A stretch of DNA of 50,852 bases from Pirellulales bacterium (GTDB taxonomy: Bacteria > Planctomycetota > Planctomycetia > Pirellulales > UBA1268), in contig JADHNY010000016.1 in NCBI GenBank assembly GCA_016779265.1, forward strand, positions 1 to 50,852. Reading direction: 5' to 3'. The notes under the pieces were generated by a model. That model ran no database searches and was not told the origin of the DNA. It saw only the letters and a list, made by a program, of their open reading frames with translations. A program made the position numbers and the translations under genes. This document shows positions 42,469 through 50,852 of this stretch, in pieces; the first letter of the stretch is position 1, and each line of letters begins with the position of its first letter.

Positions 42469-44852
42469 TGCGTGGGCTCTCCTATCAGGTCAACGATGGT
42501 GGTGAGAAATGTCTCGTCATGGAAACTGCTCTTGGTGAGATAGCGATTTGCGCCGGCATCCAGCCCTCGCAGACGATCTTCCTCACGATCCTTGTAGGAG
42601 ACGATGACCACCGGGATATCTTTTCGAGATGGGTCGGCCTTGATCAGTGACACCAGGCCGATGCCATCCATGCGGGGCATGTCCACATCCGTCACGATCA
42701 GATCGTAGTGGACAGAACGGATCGCATTCCAGCCATCCATGCCATCGACCGCGACATCGACTGCGAAGCCACGTGACTGAAGCAGCTGACGCTCAAGCTC
42801 ACGGACCGTGATCGAGTCATCGACCACCAGCACCCGTTTCCGCTGGCGTTCCTGTTCTGCGAGTCGCTCAAACTCGACGCGGGAAAGGCGTCGGCCCGCC
42901 AGCACGTTATCGATCGATCGAACGAGGTCTTCGACGTCGACAATCAGCACAGGGCTGCCATTCTCCAGCAGTGACGCACTGTTGACGTCTGGCACTTTGC
43001 CGAGCCGCGGGTCGAGCGGACGCACCTCGAGATCACGTTCGCCGAGATAGGTGTCAACGATCAGCCCAAACTGTTGCCCTCGGTCGCTGACGACCACCAC
43101 CGGGAGCGGATCGCTCGGTGCACCCGTTGCCGGGATCTCAAGGATCTGCGAGGCGAGAACCAGCCCAATCGAGATCCCGTCACGATCGAAGTACTGCCGA
43201 CCTTCGACCGTTCGTAGCTCGTCGTGACGGCAGTGGATGATCTGGTCAATGCGGGTCAGCGGAAATGCGTAGGGCTCACCACCAATCTCAACCAGCAGGG
43301 CACGGATCACCGACATCGTGATCGGCAGCTGAAGCGTGAAGGTGGTCTGCCAGCCCGGCTGGGTGGCGATGCGAACATTCCCACCAACTGCCTTGACCAT
43401 GCTCTGTACTACATCAAGCCCAACACCCCGCCCGGAGATCTCGGTCACCATGTCTTTGGTGGAGAAGCCCGGTAGGAATAAGAACTCGAGCAGTTCCATT
43501 TCCGAGAGCTGCTCGGCAACGGCGTGAGCGACAAGCCCGCGATCGACGGCCCGACTCCGCAGGGCATCAACATCAATGCCCCGTCCATCGTCGACCAGCG
43601 TGATGTTGAGCATGCCGGCGCGGTGGCGGGCTTCCAGGCGGATCGTGCCCACGGGAGGCTTGCCTGCTGCTTCGCGTTCCGGTGGTGTCTCCAGCCCGTG
43701 ATCAAGGGCGTTGCGGATCAGGTGGGAGAGAGGAGCTTCCAGTTTGTCGAGAATGTCGCGATCGACACCGGTCTGGTCGCCATGAACCTCGAAGCGGATT
43801 TGCTTCCCCAACTGGCGGGCCAGATCACGGACCATTCGAGGAAACCCACGGATGCCATCGGCGAGGGGCCGCATGCGGCTCTTGATGACTTCGTGGTGGA
43901 GCCGATTCGAGAGGTCTTCGTTCCGCCGGGCAAACGCTTCAAACTCCTCCACCCGGTCAGTGAATCGGGCGAGGTGATCTTCCGACGCAGACCGGACACG
44001 CGCGAGGAGTTCCACATCCGCTGCAGGCAGAATCACCTCTCCGGTGCGGAGCCGTTCCTCGAGGGCGGAGAGCTGATCGCAAAGCTCGGTCTGGCGGCCG
44101 CGTAGGTGCACCATGGAGTCAACGAATGGCCGAAGCTGGCGTGCCTCAACGAGCGATTCCCCTGCGAGTGCGACGAGCCGAGTCAGGCTCTCGGCCGACA
44201 CCCGCACGACCCGGTCGGTCTGGTCGATTGGGCGGGTGGCCGGTTTCGCATCCGCGCCGCTTCGTGCATCTGTGGACTCCCGTGGAGCGTCTGCCGGAGC
44301 GGCGGTCGACTCTGTACTCGGCGGCGATGAGGGAGTTGGCTCGGGCTTGGAAACCGGTGGTGGTTGAGGAGGAGGTGGGCTCGCGGCTTCGGTCGGTTCA
44401 ACGACTGCCGGGGACGCTTCGTCTGCTGCCGGTGGGCCGCTTGAGGATCCGCCTTGCGTGGGAAGGGCGGCGAGGTCGCGGACAAGCGACTTGGCACGGT
44501 CGCCCCAGGCAGCATCGGCATCGAGGGCATCGTCAGCCTTGGCAATCGAGCTGAGGAAGTCGACGCCAGCGAGGAGCACATCCACATGTTCCGGGCCGAC
44601 GACAAACTCTCCTTTTCCTGCCAGCACGAAACAGTCTTCGAGGACATGTGCTACTTGCACGGCGGGCTCAAGACCGACGATACGGGCCGCGCCTTTGAGC
44701 GAATGCGCAGCCCGCATCATGGCCTCAATCGTCTCCGGAGAGCGCTGTGTCTCTTCAACGGCCAGGATGCCCGCTGACAGGATCGCGGTCTGGCTTTCCG
44801 CCTCGAGCCGAAACAGCTCAAGCATCGAGAATCCACTCAGGTCATCGGCCAT
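42465..44852 (-). CDS. wspE: Hybrid CheA kinase with receiver domain, WspE-like
   Basis: A 795-residue hybrid. HPt at 1-110 with His50 in AAHSLKGAAR; a Pro/Ala/Ser-rich linker (~130-210) with no P2 domain; dimerisation near 215-340; ATPase with HLIRNALDHGLETPPER, DDGRGIDVDAL and GRGVGLDVV. A CheW-like domain lies at about 510-650 and a C-terminal receiver at about 665-795, with Asp in IVTDVDMPRMDG and Lys in RYLTKSSFHD. This matches WspE of Pseudomonas, which phosphorylates WspR and WspF. AGGAAGG lies before ATG 44852, 12 nt after the wspD-like stop. Confidence 0.93.
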   Translation of the reverse strand: MADDLSGFSMLELFRLEAESQTAILSAGILAVEETQRSPETIEAMMRAAHSLKGAARIVGLEPAVQVAHVLEDCFVLAGKGEFVVGPEHVDVLLAGVDFLSSIAKADDALDADAAWGDRAKSLVRDLAALPTQGGSSSGPPAADEASPAVVEPTEAASPPPPQPPPVSKPEPTPSSPPSTESTAAPADAPRESTDARSGADAKPATRPIDQTDRVVRVSAESLTRLVALAGESLVEARQLRPFVDSMVHLRGRQTELCDQLSALEERLRTGEVILPAADVELLARVRSASEDHLARFTDRVEEFEAFARRNEDLSNRLHHEVIKSRMRPLADGIRGFPRMVRDLARQLGKQIRFEVHGDQTGVDRDILDKLEAPLSHLIRNALDHGLETPPEREAAGKPPVGTIRLEARHRAGMLNITLVDDGRGIDVDALRSRAVDRGLVAHAVAEQLSEMELLEFLFLPGFSTKDMVTEISGRGVGLDVVQSMVKAVGGNVRIATQPGWQTTFTLQLPITMSVIRALLVEIGGEPYAFPLTRIDQIIHCRHDELRTVEGRQYFDRDGISIGLVLASQILEIPATGAPSDPLPVVVVSDRGQQFGLIVDTYLGERDLEVRPLDPRLGKVPDVNSASLLENGSPVLIVDVEDLVRSIDNVLAGRRLSRVEFERLAEQERQRKRVLVVDDSITVRELERQLLQSRGFAVDVAVDGMDGWNAIRSVHYDLIVTDVDMPRMDGIGLVSLIKADPSRKDIPVVIVSYKDREEDRLRGLDAGANRYLTKSSFHDETFLTTIVDLIGEPTQ

Positions 44853-44864
44853 CGTCCGCCCTTC

Positions 44865-45626
44865 CTATGCCGAGAGTTCTGCGCGGAGATGTTCCAACAA
44901 GCGATCGCCGTCGAGGAAGCCGACAACCGTTTCTCGCCAGTCGACCAACGCCTCTGCATGCCTGCTGCCAGCGTGGCCGACGGTCGACGGAACTGAGCGG
45001 AGATGTGATCGCGGGACGGCGTGCACGCCAGCGACCTCGTCCACAGCAATCACCCAACGCTCGTCGCCATCTTCGAGAACGAGAAGTCGACGAGCAGAGC
45101 CCTCGCCAGACAGCGACGCGACCGCAGGCTGCGGAATGTTCAGGTCGGGTGTGGTGTCGATGCCCAACAGTTTCGGAAGCGACACACACAGCTGGAGCTG
45201 ACCGCGGATATTGACGATGCCTTCGAGCATCCCGCCCCGCCGGTGTGGGATCGTGTGCAGCGGCTTCATCTCGGTGACTTCCACAAGTAACGGTGTGGCA
45301 AGCGAGAGCCACTCCCGGCCAACCCGGAAAATCAGCATGCTGACGGCATCAGACTCCGTTTCTTCCTCTGGAGTCTGGAGAATCTCGCTCCAGGTCTCGA
45401 GATACCCTTCCGGAGGCTCGCGGTCGAAGAAACTGCGGGCCGCTTCGGCGAGCACAGGGCAGTTGCGGCAGTGAATAAAGCCTTCGAGTTCAGGGCAACT
45501 CCGGTCTCCAGCGACACCGATCTTTGACCAACACTCATCCATCGGTGGTTCGATGTGTCGCCGGGGATCGCGCAAGCCCGACCCGATCAGGGCGGGGGTG
45601 TGCTGGTTTTGGTCTGGAGCGGTCAT
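44865..45626 (-). CDS. wspD: CheW-like adaptor with Cys motif, WspD-like
   Basis: A 253-residue adaptor. An N-terminal extension (1-90) contains Cys32, Cys44, Cys53 and Cys56 in MDECWSKIGV, SCPELEGFIHC and NCPVL, a pattern typical of WspD. The CheW fold follows from about 95 (LIFRVGREWLSLATPLL, LEGIVNIRGQLQLCVSL, WVIAVDEVAGVH). The start overlaps the CheR stop as ATGA. The Cys cluster may bind metal; I know of no proof. Confidence 0.9.
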   Translation of the reverse strand: MTAPDQNQHTPALIGSGLRDPRRHIEPPMDECWSKIGVAGDRSCPELEGFIHCRNCPVLAEAARSFFDREPPEGYLETWSEILQTPEEETESDAVSMLIFRVGREWLSLATPLLVEVTEMKPLHTIPHRRGGMLEGIVNIRGQLQLCVSLPKLLGIDTTPDLNIPQPAVASLSGEGSARRLLVLEDGDERWVIAVDEVAGVHAVPRSHLRSVPSTVGHAGSRHAEALVDWRETVVGFLDGDRLLEHLRAELSA

Positions 45627-46990
45627 CGTGAGCCCTTTCGTGCGAAGATCCGCGCGGCGGTGTCACGGTAGAAATCGGCCATCCGCTCATCTCCACGAGA
45701 ACCGGCAACGAGGGCGAGAGCAAGGGCAGCCTCCTCGTGAACTGGGTCGAGATAGAGTGTCTTATGAAAGCAGCCTTCGGCTCGATCGAGGTCGCCATGG
45801 GCTTGGTAGAGCGTGCCAAGCATAAAAAACAGGTCTGGAGAGGGACCGGTATCTCGGGCATACGCTTCACATGCTGCGATCGCTTCGATGTGGCGGCCAG
45901 CGTTGGCCAGTTCACCTGCCTTGGTCAACAGGGTGGCCCGCTCCTCTGCGATCGCTTCTCGTGCGGCTAGTGGCGTGGTGGCTGTTGAGTCTGATGTCGA
46001 GGTGGCTGTGCGGGGGTGTTCGGCAGTCGACGGGGGAGCTGTTCCGGCGAGGGAGGCCGCACGCGGCCGTGTGGGGGTGCCCGTGCGACGTGGTGTGTTC
46101 GGCAGTTGGCCAAAGGCTGCTGCACGTTCCCCGGAAGGCTGCCGGCGGAGGGCGAACATCGAGGTCGCACCCGCAGGAGCCCAGCGTCCGCTCATGATCG
46201 GAGGTTCGGCAGCACCGAGCACCAAGGCTCCGTCGGTGGCGAGCAGTCGGTCGATGGTGGCCTCGGCATGGCGACGGGCCTCGCTGGTGAGATAGATCAG
46301 CAGGTTGCGACAGAAGATAATGTCGTAGGTTCCCTGGCCAGCGGCAAAACCCTGCTCCAGCAGGTTGCCCCAAGAGAACCGTACCAGCTTGCGAATCTCG
46401 GGGTCGATTACTGCCCGACTGCCTTCTTCGCGAAACCAGCGTCGTCGAAACCCCTGTTCGGCATTGCGGAACGCATTCGCTGTGTAACGGCCTTCTTGGG
46501 CACGCACCAAGCAGGCATGACTCACGTCGTAGGCATCGATTGTGAAGGATGCTGCAGGCATCCCTGCGTCGAGCAACCGCATGGCAATCGAGTAGGGTTC
46601 CTCGCCGCAGGCACAAGGAATGCTCAGAATCCTCAGCGGCTGCCGACCAGGCATCGCGGCGAGCGTGCGGGCAAATGTTTCCAGGAAGGCGAAGGTCTGC
46701 TCGTCACGAAAAAACCAGCTTTCGGAGACAACGACCTCTTCGACGAGCAGATCCCGTTGCTGTGGATCGTTTTCAACGAGTGCCTGGAGCGCCGCGAAGT
46801 CGGCGGCTCCCGTCGCCTCGAGTCGTCGCTGGCAGGCCCGGCTCAGCGAAGCCGCCCCGAGCGTGGACGGATCCAGCCCTATCCACTCGGCGAGGAGTTC
46901 TTCAAGTCCTCTGCGTGAGCCGGTGTCTGGCGAAACATCGCCACCCGTGGCTCGGTTAGGACCGGGCTGAGGTGAGTCGATCGTTCGCAT
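45623..46990 (-). CDS. wspC: CheR methyltransferase with TPR repeats, WspC-like
   Basis: A 455-residue protein. The CheR catalytic part (about 25-280) has VVSESWFFRDEQTF, the SAM site ILSIPCACGEEPYSIAM and IIFCRNLLIYL. A Pro/Thr/Ala-rich linker (285-340) leads to C-terminal TPR-like helices (about 350-450, DLFFMLGTLYQAHGDLDRAE). Fused TPRs are typical of WspC. AAGGAC lies 4 nt before ATG 46990. The gene overlaps the preceding cheW by 35 nt. Confidence 0.92.
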   Translation of the reverse strand: MRTIDSPQPGPNRATGGDVSPDTGSRRGLEELLAEWIGLDPSTLGAASLSRACQRRLEATGAADFAALQALVENDPQQRDLLVEEVVVSESWFFRDEQTFAFLETFARTLAAMPGRQPLRILSIPCACGEEPYSIAMRLLDAGMPAASFTIDAYDVSHACLVRAQEGRYTANAFRNAEQGFRRRWFREEGSRAVIDPEIRKLVRFSWGNLLEQGFAAGQGTYDIIFCRNLLIYLTSEARRHAEATIDRLLATDGALVLGAAEPPIMSGRWAPAGATSMFALRRQPSGERAAAFGQLPNTPRRTGTPTRPRAASLAGTAPPSTAEHPRTATSTSDSTATTPLAAREAIAEERATLLTKAGELANAGRHIEAIAACEAYARDTGPSPDLFFMLGTLYQAHGDLDRAEGCFHKTLYLDPVHEEAALALALVAGSRGDERMADFYRDTAARIFARKGSR

Positions 46991-47489
46991 CGGCGTCCTT
47001 GGGGCGATCCGGAAAGAGACTGAGGAGCAGGTCGTGAGGAATCACGAACTCTGGGAGGAGCATCTGCACGGCTTGGCCTTCAAGCCGTAGCAGGAGGCCG
47101 AGATACGCATCGGCTGCCAGTTCTTTTCCCTCCAGTTCGCCGGCAGTGGTTCCTGTGGAACGGATGGTGACCACGTTTTCAGCCATGATTCCAAACCTGA
47201 CGAGATGCGGCGGCCCTTCTGACAACGCACTCGTGGAGGCATTGATTTCAACAACAATCACTCGGGTGCTCAGGCGACGCGTGAGAGGCGTACCGGTGAT
47301 GCGGAGGCCAAGATCGACAAGCGGAACGAACCGGCCACGGTAGGTGAAGATGCCAGGGAGATAGTCGGGCAGATGTGGGATCGGACGGGTCGACACCAGC
47401 GGCAGCACCTCGACCACTTTTTTCGACTCAATGGCGTAGGCCTGTCCACCGATCGTGAAGGTCAGCAACTGCATCGCATGCATCCGCAC
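46956..47489 (-). CDS. wspB: CheW-like adaptor, WspB-like
   Basis: A 177-residue CheW fold: LLTFTIGGQAYAIESKKVVEVLP near 8-30, LPDYLPGIFTYRGRFVPLVDL near 40-60, and FGIMAENVVTI near 99. WspB adaptors have this ordinary length, in contrast to WspD. The GTG start at 47489 is preceded by AAGGAG with 8-nt spacing; ATG codons at 47483 and 47474 are possible. It starts 13 nt after the receptor gene. Confidence 0.92.
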   Translation of the reverse strand: MRMHAMQLLTFTIGGQAYAIESKKVVEVLPLVSTRPIPHLPDYLPGIFTYRGRFVPLVDLGLRITGTPLTRRLSTRVIVVEINASTSALSEGPPHLVRFGIMAENVVTIRSTGTTAGELEGKELAADAYLGLLLRLEGQAVQMLLPEFVIPHDLLLSLFPDRPKDADANDRLTSARS

Positions 47490-47502
47490 TCAGGCGGCTC
47501 CT

Positions 47503-49590
47503 TCAGATCGTGAAACGAGAGACTTCTTCCTTGAGGCCACCAACGGCTTCTCGGAGGTGTGTCGTGGCTTTGTTGAAGTCACCAAGCGAGGTGGCCGTGC
47601 GGGAGGCACCATCGGCCAGGCGGACCATCGCTTCGCGGATCTGCTCAGCTCCCTGCGACTGGGCACGCATGCCTTCGGTGACCTGGCCGAAGCGACCTGA
47701 AATGCCTTGCACCGCCTCAATGATCTCACTGAGCTTCTCGGCTACCTGGCCAATCTCCTGAACGCCTCCGCGAACTTGTTCAGCGAACTTGTCCATCTCC
47801 ATCACGCCTGCCGACACGCTGTACTGCATCTCCTTGACCATTCGCTCGATATCGAGCGATGCGACCGCGGTCTGGTCAGCAAGGCGACGAATCTCGCGAG
47901 CCACCACGAGGAAGCCCAGGCCATACTCGCCGGCCTTTTCCGCTTCGATCGCAGCGTTGATCGAGAGCAGGTTGGTCTGGTCAGCCACCTTCGTAATCGT
48001 GGTCACCGCCAGATTGATGTTGGCTGCTCGCTCACTGATCACACCCAGCTTGGCACCGAACGAACTCGTGGAATCGGCCAGCTGACGCATGATGGTATCC
48101 ATGCCTTCGAGATTGCCGCGACCTTCGGCGGCCATGTCGCCTGTGTGGGCGGCCATGTCGTTCACCTCGGTCATTGTCCGCACGAGTTCCTGGCTGGTGA
48201 CGGAGATCTGCTTCACCGCAGCGACTGCTTGGCTCGTGGAAGCGCCGTAGTCGGTGATCACCTGTTGTTGTTCGGTAGAGGTGGCCTGAATGGCTGTGGC
48301 CGTAGAGATCAAAGCAACGGAGGACTGCTGAATGCGGCCGATCAAGCCACGCAGATCAAGTGTCATCCGCTGGATGGCTTCCAGCAGCACGCCAGTTTCG
48401 TCGTTCCCAGAACCCGTAACGTCTGCCCGGAGGTCGCCTCCTGCCACCTGCGAGGCGACTGAGACCGCTGTGCGGATCGGCGTTGAAATCGTCCGAGCGA
48501 CGATGAAAGCCGCGACCGTGACCCCCACGATCGTCGCGAGCGACAGCAGAATGATGGCCGTCCGTTGGAAACTCGCCAATGCAAAGGCCTCGCTCTCATC
48601 CTGCTTCACGATCAAGCCCCAGCGAAAACTGGGAAGGTATCGCCAGGCAGCGACTGAACTTACGGTGCGGTAGTCAGTGATGATCCCGTAACCTCGGTTG
48701 CCGCGGGCGGCGTCTTGAGCAGCAATGGCCTGGTCGCCTCCAAGCGGAATCTGCATCCGAAACGCGGCGTCACGTGCGTTACGAAGAGGAGCTGTGACCA
48801 GAACGGCGTCACCGCGAAGTTCCCCAGTCACGATCTCGCCGGTGGAGCCGAGGCCTGCATAGTCGGCGAGGATGTTCCACACCTGGTCGGGGTAAAAGCC
48901 GAGCGCGAGCACACCGATGACCCGCTCGTCATCAAGGATTGGACAGGTCACAAACGCGATCGGCCGGCTTCCGCCATATGACTGAAAACCGGTCAGCTCA
49001 GACTGAAGCAGGGTTCGTGAGCGTTCAAAGCCTGCCGTCAGCTCGGACGAAGCGAACTGTCCTGAGAGCACTGAGCGGCCCGTCGCAATCGTGTTGTCGT
49101 CGAGCGCGAAGAGCACCCGGCCATCTTGGTCGATCAGTAAGAGCTGCGAGTAGTCAAAGGCACTGGCGGAATACTCGAGAAACTCGCTGAACTCCTCCGC
49201 TGCCGCCCGCAGCGCTGTCGACATGATCCCGCTGGACAAACTCCTGGGCCCTTCCGCCACCACCTCTGTCTCGCCGCTTGAAGAAGACGCGTCTGCCACG
49301 GGCCCGTTGACAGCCTGTGAGAGCTGCACGATCGCGCTGCTGAAGGTCGGTCCACGTGCCAACGCGGCACCGTCGCGGAGTCGCTCTGCGGCATACCGTT
49401 CCATCGCTAACGCTTTATCGTCAGCAATCATCGAGAGCGTGTTGCGGACGGAAGAAGTGAGAGCGTCGGAGGCGATGCGTGCGGTTACCGCGGTCAGCAG
49501 TCCGCACGGCACGAGCGCAATGACCAGGAACCAAAACAGGAGCCGGCCTGCAATCGATCGCCTGAACAAGCTACTGCGTACAGGCTTCAT
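47503..49590 (-). CDS. wspA: Methyl-accepting receptor, WspA-like
   Basis: A 695-residue receptor. TM1 is at about 16-38, a double-Cache-like periplasmic domain at about 40-365, TM2 at about 368-390, HAMP at about 391-445 and the signalling domain at 450-695. The tip [20 protein letters not shown] and the following [20 protein letters not shown] are those of WspA rather than of motility receptors. The start at 49590 overlaps the binding-protein stop as ATGA; an earlier start at 49656 would lie inside that gene. Pseudomonas WspA responds to surface contact. This one may instead or also respond to the coupled binding protein. Confidence 0.93.
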   Translation of the reverse strand: MKPVRSSLFRRSIAGRLLFWFLVIALVPCGLLTAVTARIASDALTSSVRNTLSMIADDKALAMERYAAERLRDGAALARGPTFSSAIVQLSQAVNGPVADASSSSGETEVVAEGPRSLSSGIMSTALRAAAEEFSEFLEYSASAFDYSQLLLIDQDGRVLFALDDNTIATGRSVLSGQFASSELTAGFERSRTLLQSELTGFQSYGGSRPIAFVTCPILDDERVIGVLALGFYPDQVWNILADYAGLGSTGEIVTGELRGDAVLVTAPLRNARDAAFRMQIPLGGDQAIAAQDAARGNRGYGIITDYRTVSSVAAWRYLPSFRWGLIVKQDESEAFALASFQRTAIILLSLATIVGVTVAAFIVARTISTPIRTAVSVASQVAGGDLRADVTGSGNDETGVLLEAIQRMTLDLRGLIGRIQQSSVALISTATAIQATSTEQQQVITDYGASTSQAVAAVKQISVTSQELVRTMTEVNDMAAHTGDMAAEGRGNLEGMDTIMRQLADSTSSFGAKLGVISERAANINLAVTTITKVADQTNLLSINAAIEAEKAGEYGLGFLVVAREIRRLADQTAVASLDIERMVKEMQYSVSAGVMEMDKFAEQVRGGVQEIGQVAEKLSEIIEAVQGISGRFGQVTEGMRAQSQGAEQIREAMVRLADGASRTATSLGDFNKATTHLREAVGGLKEEVSRFTI

Positions 49591-50852
49591 CCGCGCGGCC
49601 TCCCCGCAGGGGCGGCTTCCGTCGCCGACACCGGTCGTGACCAACGACGTCCCCAAGACTGGTAAAGGTCACGCACAAACTGTTCCCAGTCTGCTCGCGA
49701 ACGTGTCAGAGGAAACGGCACAGGTCGAACTGCTCGTTGGCTATCCCAGACGATCTCAAACTGGCCATCGGGCCGAATCTGCCCGATGCGGACCGGCAGC
49801 CAGGCGTGGTTGGTCTGGCGATCGATTGAGACTACACCTTCCGGCGCGAGTGTGCTCTGGCTCCGCATGCTGCTGCGGACTTGGACCACATCTGACGTGC
49901 CTGCCTCTCGAACGGCCTGAGCCCACAGCTTCACCGCCGTGTAGGACGATGCCGTGACGGCACTCGTCGTGTGGTCGCGGCCGTAGCGGGCCTTGAAGTT
50001 GCTGACAAAAGCCTGGTTGGCTGGGCTGTCGATGCTCTGGAAATAGTTCCACGCTGCGTAGTCACCCACCATGTCGCCACCTGACATGTTCTGCAGCTCG
50101 TTCTCCGCCACAGAAAAGCTGATCACCGGCACATCTTCGCTGCGGATTCCGGCCTGCCGGAGGCGACGAAAGAAGGCGACGGCGGAATCACCCACCACCG
50201 AACTGAGCACGACGTCTGGCCGACTACGGACAATCTCTTGGATCACCGCATCGACCCTGTCGGTGCCAAAGGGGACATACATTTCGCTGACAAGTTCGGC
50301 ACCGAGCCCACGAATCTGGTCGCCTGCGATCGCGTTCACGCACCGCGGCCAGATGTAGTCAGAGCCCACAAGCATGAATCGCTTCGCCTCCAGGTTTGAG
50401 GCTGCCCACTGCACGGCCGGGATGATCTGCTGATTTGGTGCGGCTCCGACGTAGATCACGTTGGGCGACTGTTCAAGGCCCTCGTAGGCCATCGGGTAGA
50501 CCAGGAGGTGGTTGGCTGCTTCCACCACCGGCAAGACCGTCTTGCGGCTCGCGGATGTCCAGCATCCAAAGATCACGTCGACTTTTTGATCATTTATCAG
50601 CTCCTGAGCCTTGCGAGCGAACGTCGGCCAGTCTGAGGCACCGTCGGCAATCACCCAGCGGATCGGGCGGCCGAGCAGGCCACCGTCGGCGTTGAGTTCT
50701 TCGAGCGCAAGAACCTCCGCATCCACCATCGAGAGCTCGCTGATCGCCATTGGCCCCGTCTGTGAGTGCAGGATGCCAACCACAATCGGCTGGCGATCGA
50801 GCAATACGCGATCAACGGTCCACCAGACGGCGAGCAAGCCAAAAAGTGTGGC
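49587..50852 (-). CDS. Urea/amide-type (UrtA-like) periplasmic binding protein, partial
   Basis: At least 421 residues; the frame is open at the window edge, so the start is outside. The first visible residues ([12 protein letters not shown]) look like a signal anchor or signal peptide. The type I binding-protein fold follows: [69 protein letters not shown]. These match UrtA-like urea and short-chain-amide binding proteins. No UrtBCDE permease or ATPase is visible in the window; the next gene is a WspA-like receptor whose start overlaps this stop. A sensory rather than transport role is therefore likely. The C-terminal ~30 residues are basic and Ala/Pro-rich. Confidence 0.92.
   Translation of the reverse strand, partial: ATLFGLLAVWWTVDRVLLDRQPIVVGILHSQTGPMAISELSMVDAEVLALEELNADGGLLGRPIRWVIADGASDWPTFARKAQELINDQKVDVIFGCWTSASRKTVLPVVEAANHLLVYPMAYEGLEQSPNVIYVGAAPNQQIIPAVQWAASNLEAKRFMLVGSDYIWPRCVNAIAGDQIRGLGAELVSEMYVPFGTDRVDAVIQEIVRSRPDVVLSSVVGDSAVAFFRRLRQAGIRSEDVPVISFSVAENELQNMSGGDMVGDYAAWNYFQSIDSPANQAFVSNFKARYGRDHTTSAVTASSYTAVKLWAQAVREAGTSDVVQVRSSMRSQSTLAPEGVVSIDRQTNHAWLPVRIGQIRPDGQFEIVWDSQRAVRPVPFPLTRSRADWEQFVRDLYQSWGRRWSRPVSATEAAPAGRPRG

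Overview
The window reads as chromosomal DNA of a Planctomycetota member, probably Pirellulales-like. This rests on the 3' end of the 16S gene, a 16S transcription unit that ends in its own terminator with no 23S behind it, paired csrA copies with fliW, and several proteins that resemble planctomycete families from memory. No database search was possible, so the lineage is an inference. The DNA is GC-rich, genes are tightly packed, ATGA start/stop overlaps are common, and no transposase, integron, prophage or CRISPR array is visible.

Layout. 1-457: 3' end of 16S rRNA and a strong terminator. 620-4638: a membrane PH-domain protein (+), then on the minus strand csrA1, tRNA-Glu and a terminator, followed by hemH, an alpha/beta hydrolase and an aldo/keto reductase. 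4864-17228: a promoter and a ten-gene complex I operon in the order nuoI-A-C-D-H-J-K-L-M-N, without nuoB, E, F or G. NuoA, NuoJ, NuoL and NuoN carry extra loop segments, and that of NuoL is a run of 21 histidines in about 100 residues. 17297-20508: a hypothetical protein, TatD nuclease, a STAS anti-anti-sigma protein and a receiver-PP2C phosphatase. 20536-28317 (-): chemosensory cluster 1, cheA-cheW-mcp-cheB(REC-REC-methylesterase)-cheR, with a possible coupled leader ORF before cheA. 28462-36627: a thioredoxin-like protein, fliW-csrA2, a palindrome and a lipoprotein, an LptF/G permease, ComF, hemC, an orphan NarL-type regulator, and a bshB1-like deacetylase / small protein / Xer recombinase group. 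36801-41484 (+): an M32 carboxypeptidase, a membrane protein of unknown function and an amidase. 41467-50852 (-): chemosensory cluster 2, a Wsp-like operon (wspA-B-C-D-E-F order) headed by a urea/amide-type periplasmic binding protein whose stop codon overlaps the wspA-like start.

How it fits together. The window joins respiration (complex I membrane arm), heme synthesis (hemC, hemH) and surface or motility control (two chemosensory arrays, fliW-csrA, a partner-switching phosphatase/STAS pair). Two arrangements deserve follow-up. One is the binding-protein-headed Wsp operon, which lacks the diguanylate cyclase WspR next to it. The other is the set of complex I loop expansions, which by homology all fall on the periplasmic side. 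Cluster 1 also has no free CheY: receivers are found on CheB (two) and on the neighbouring phosphatase.
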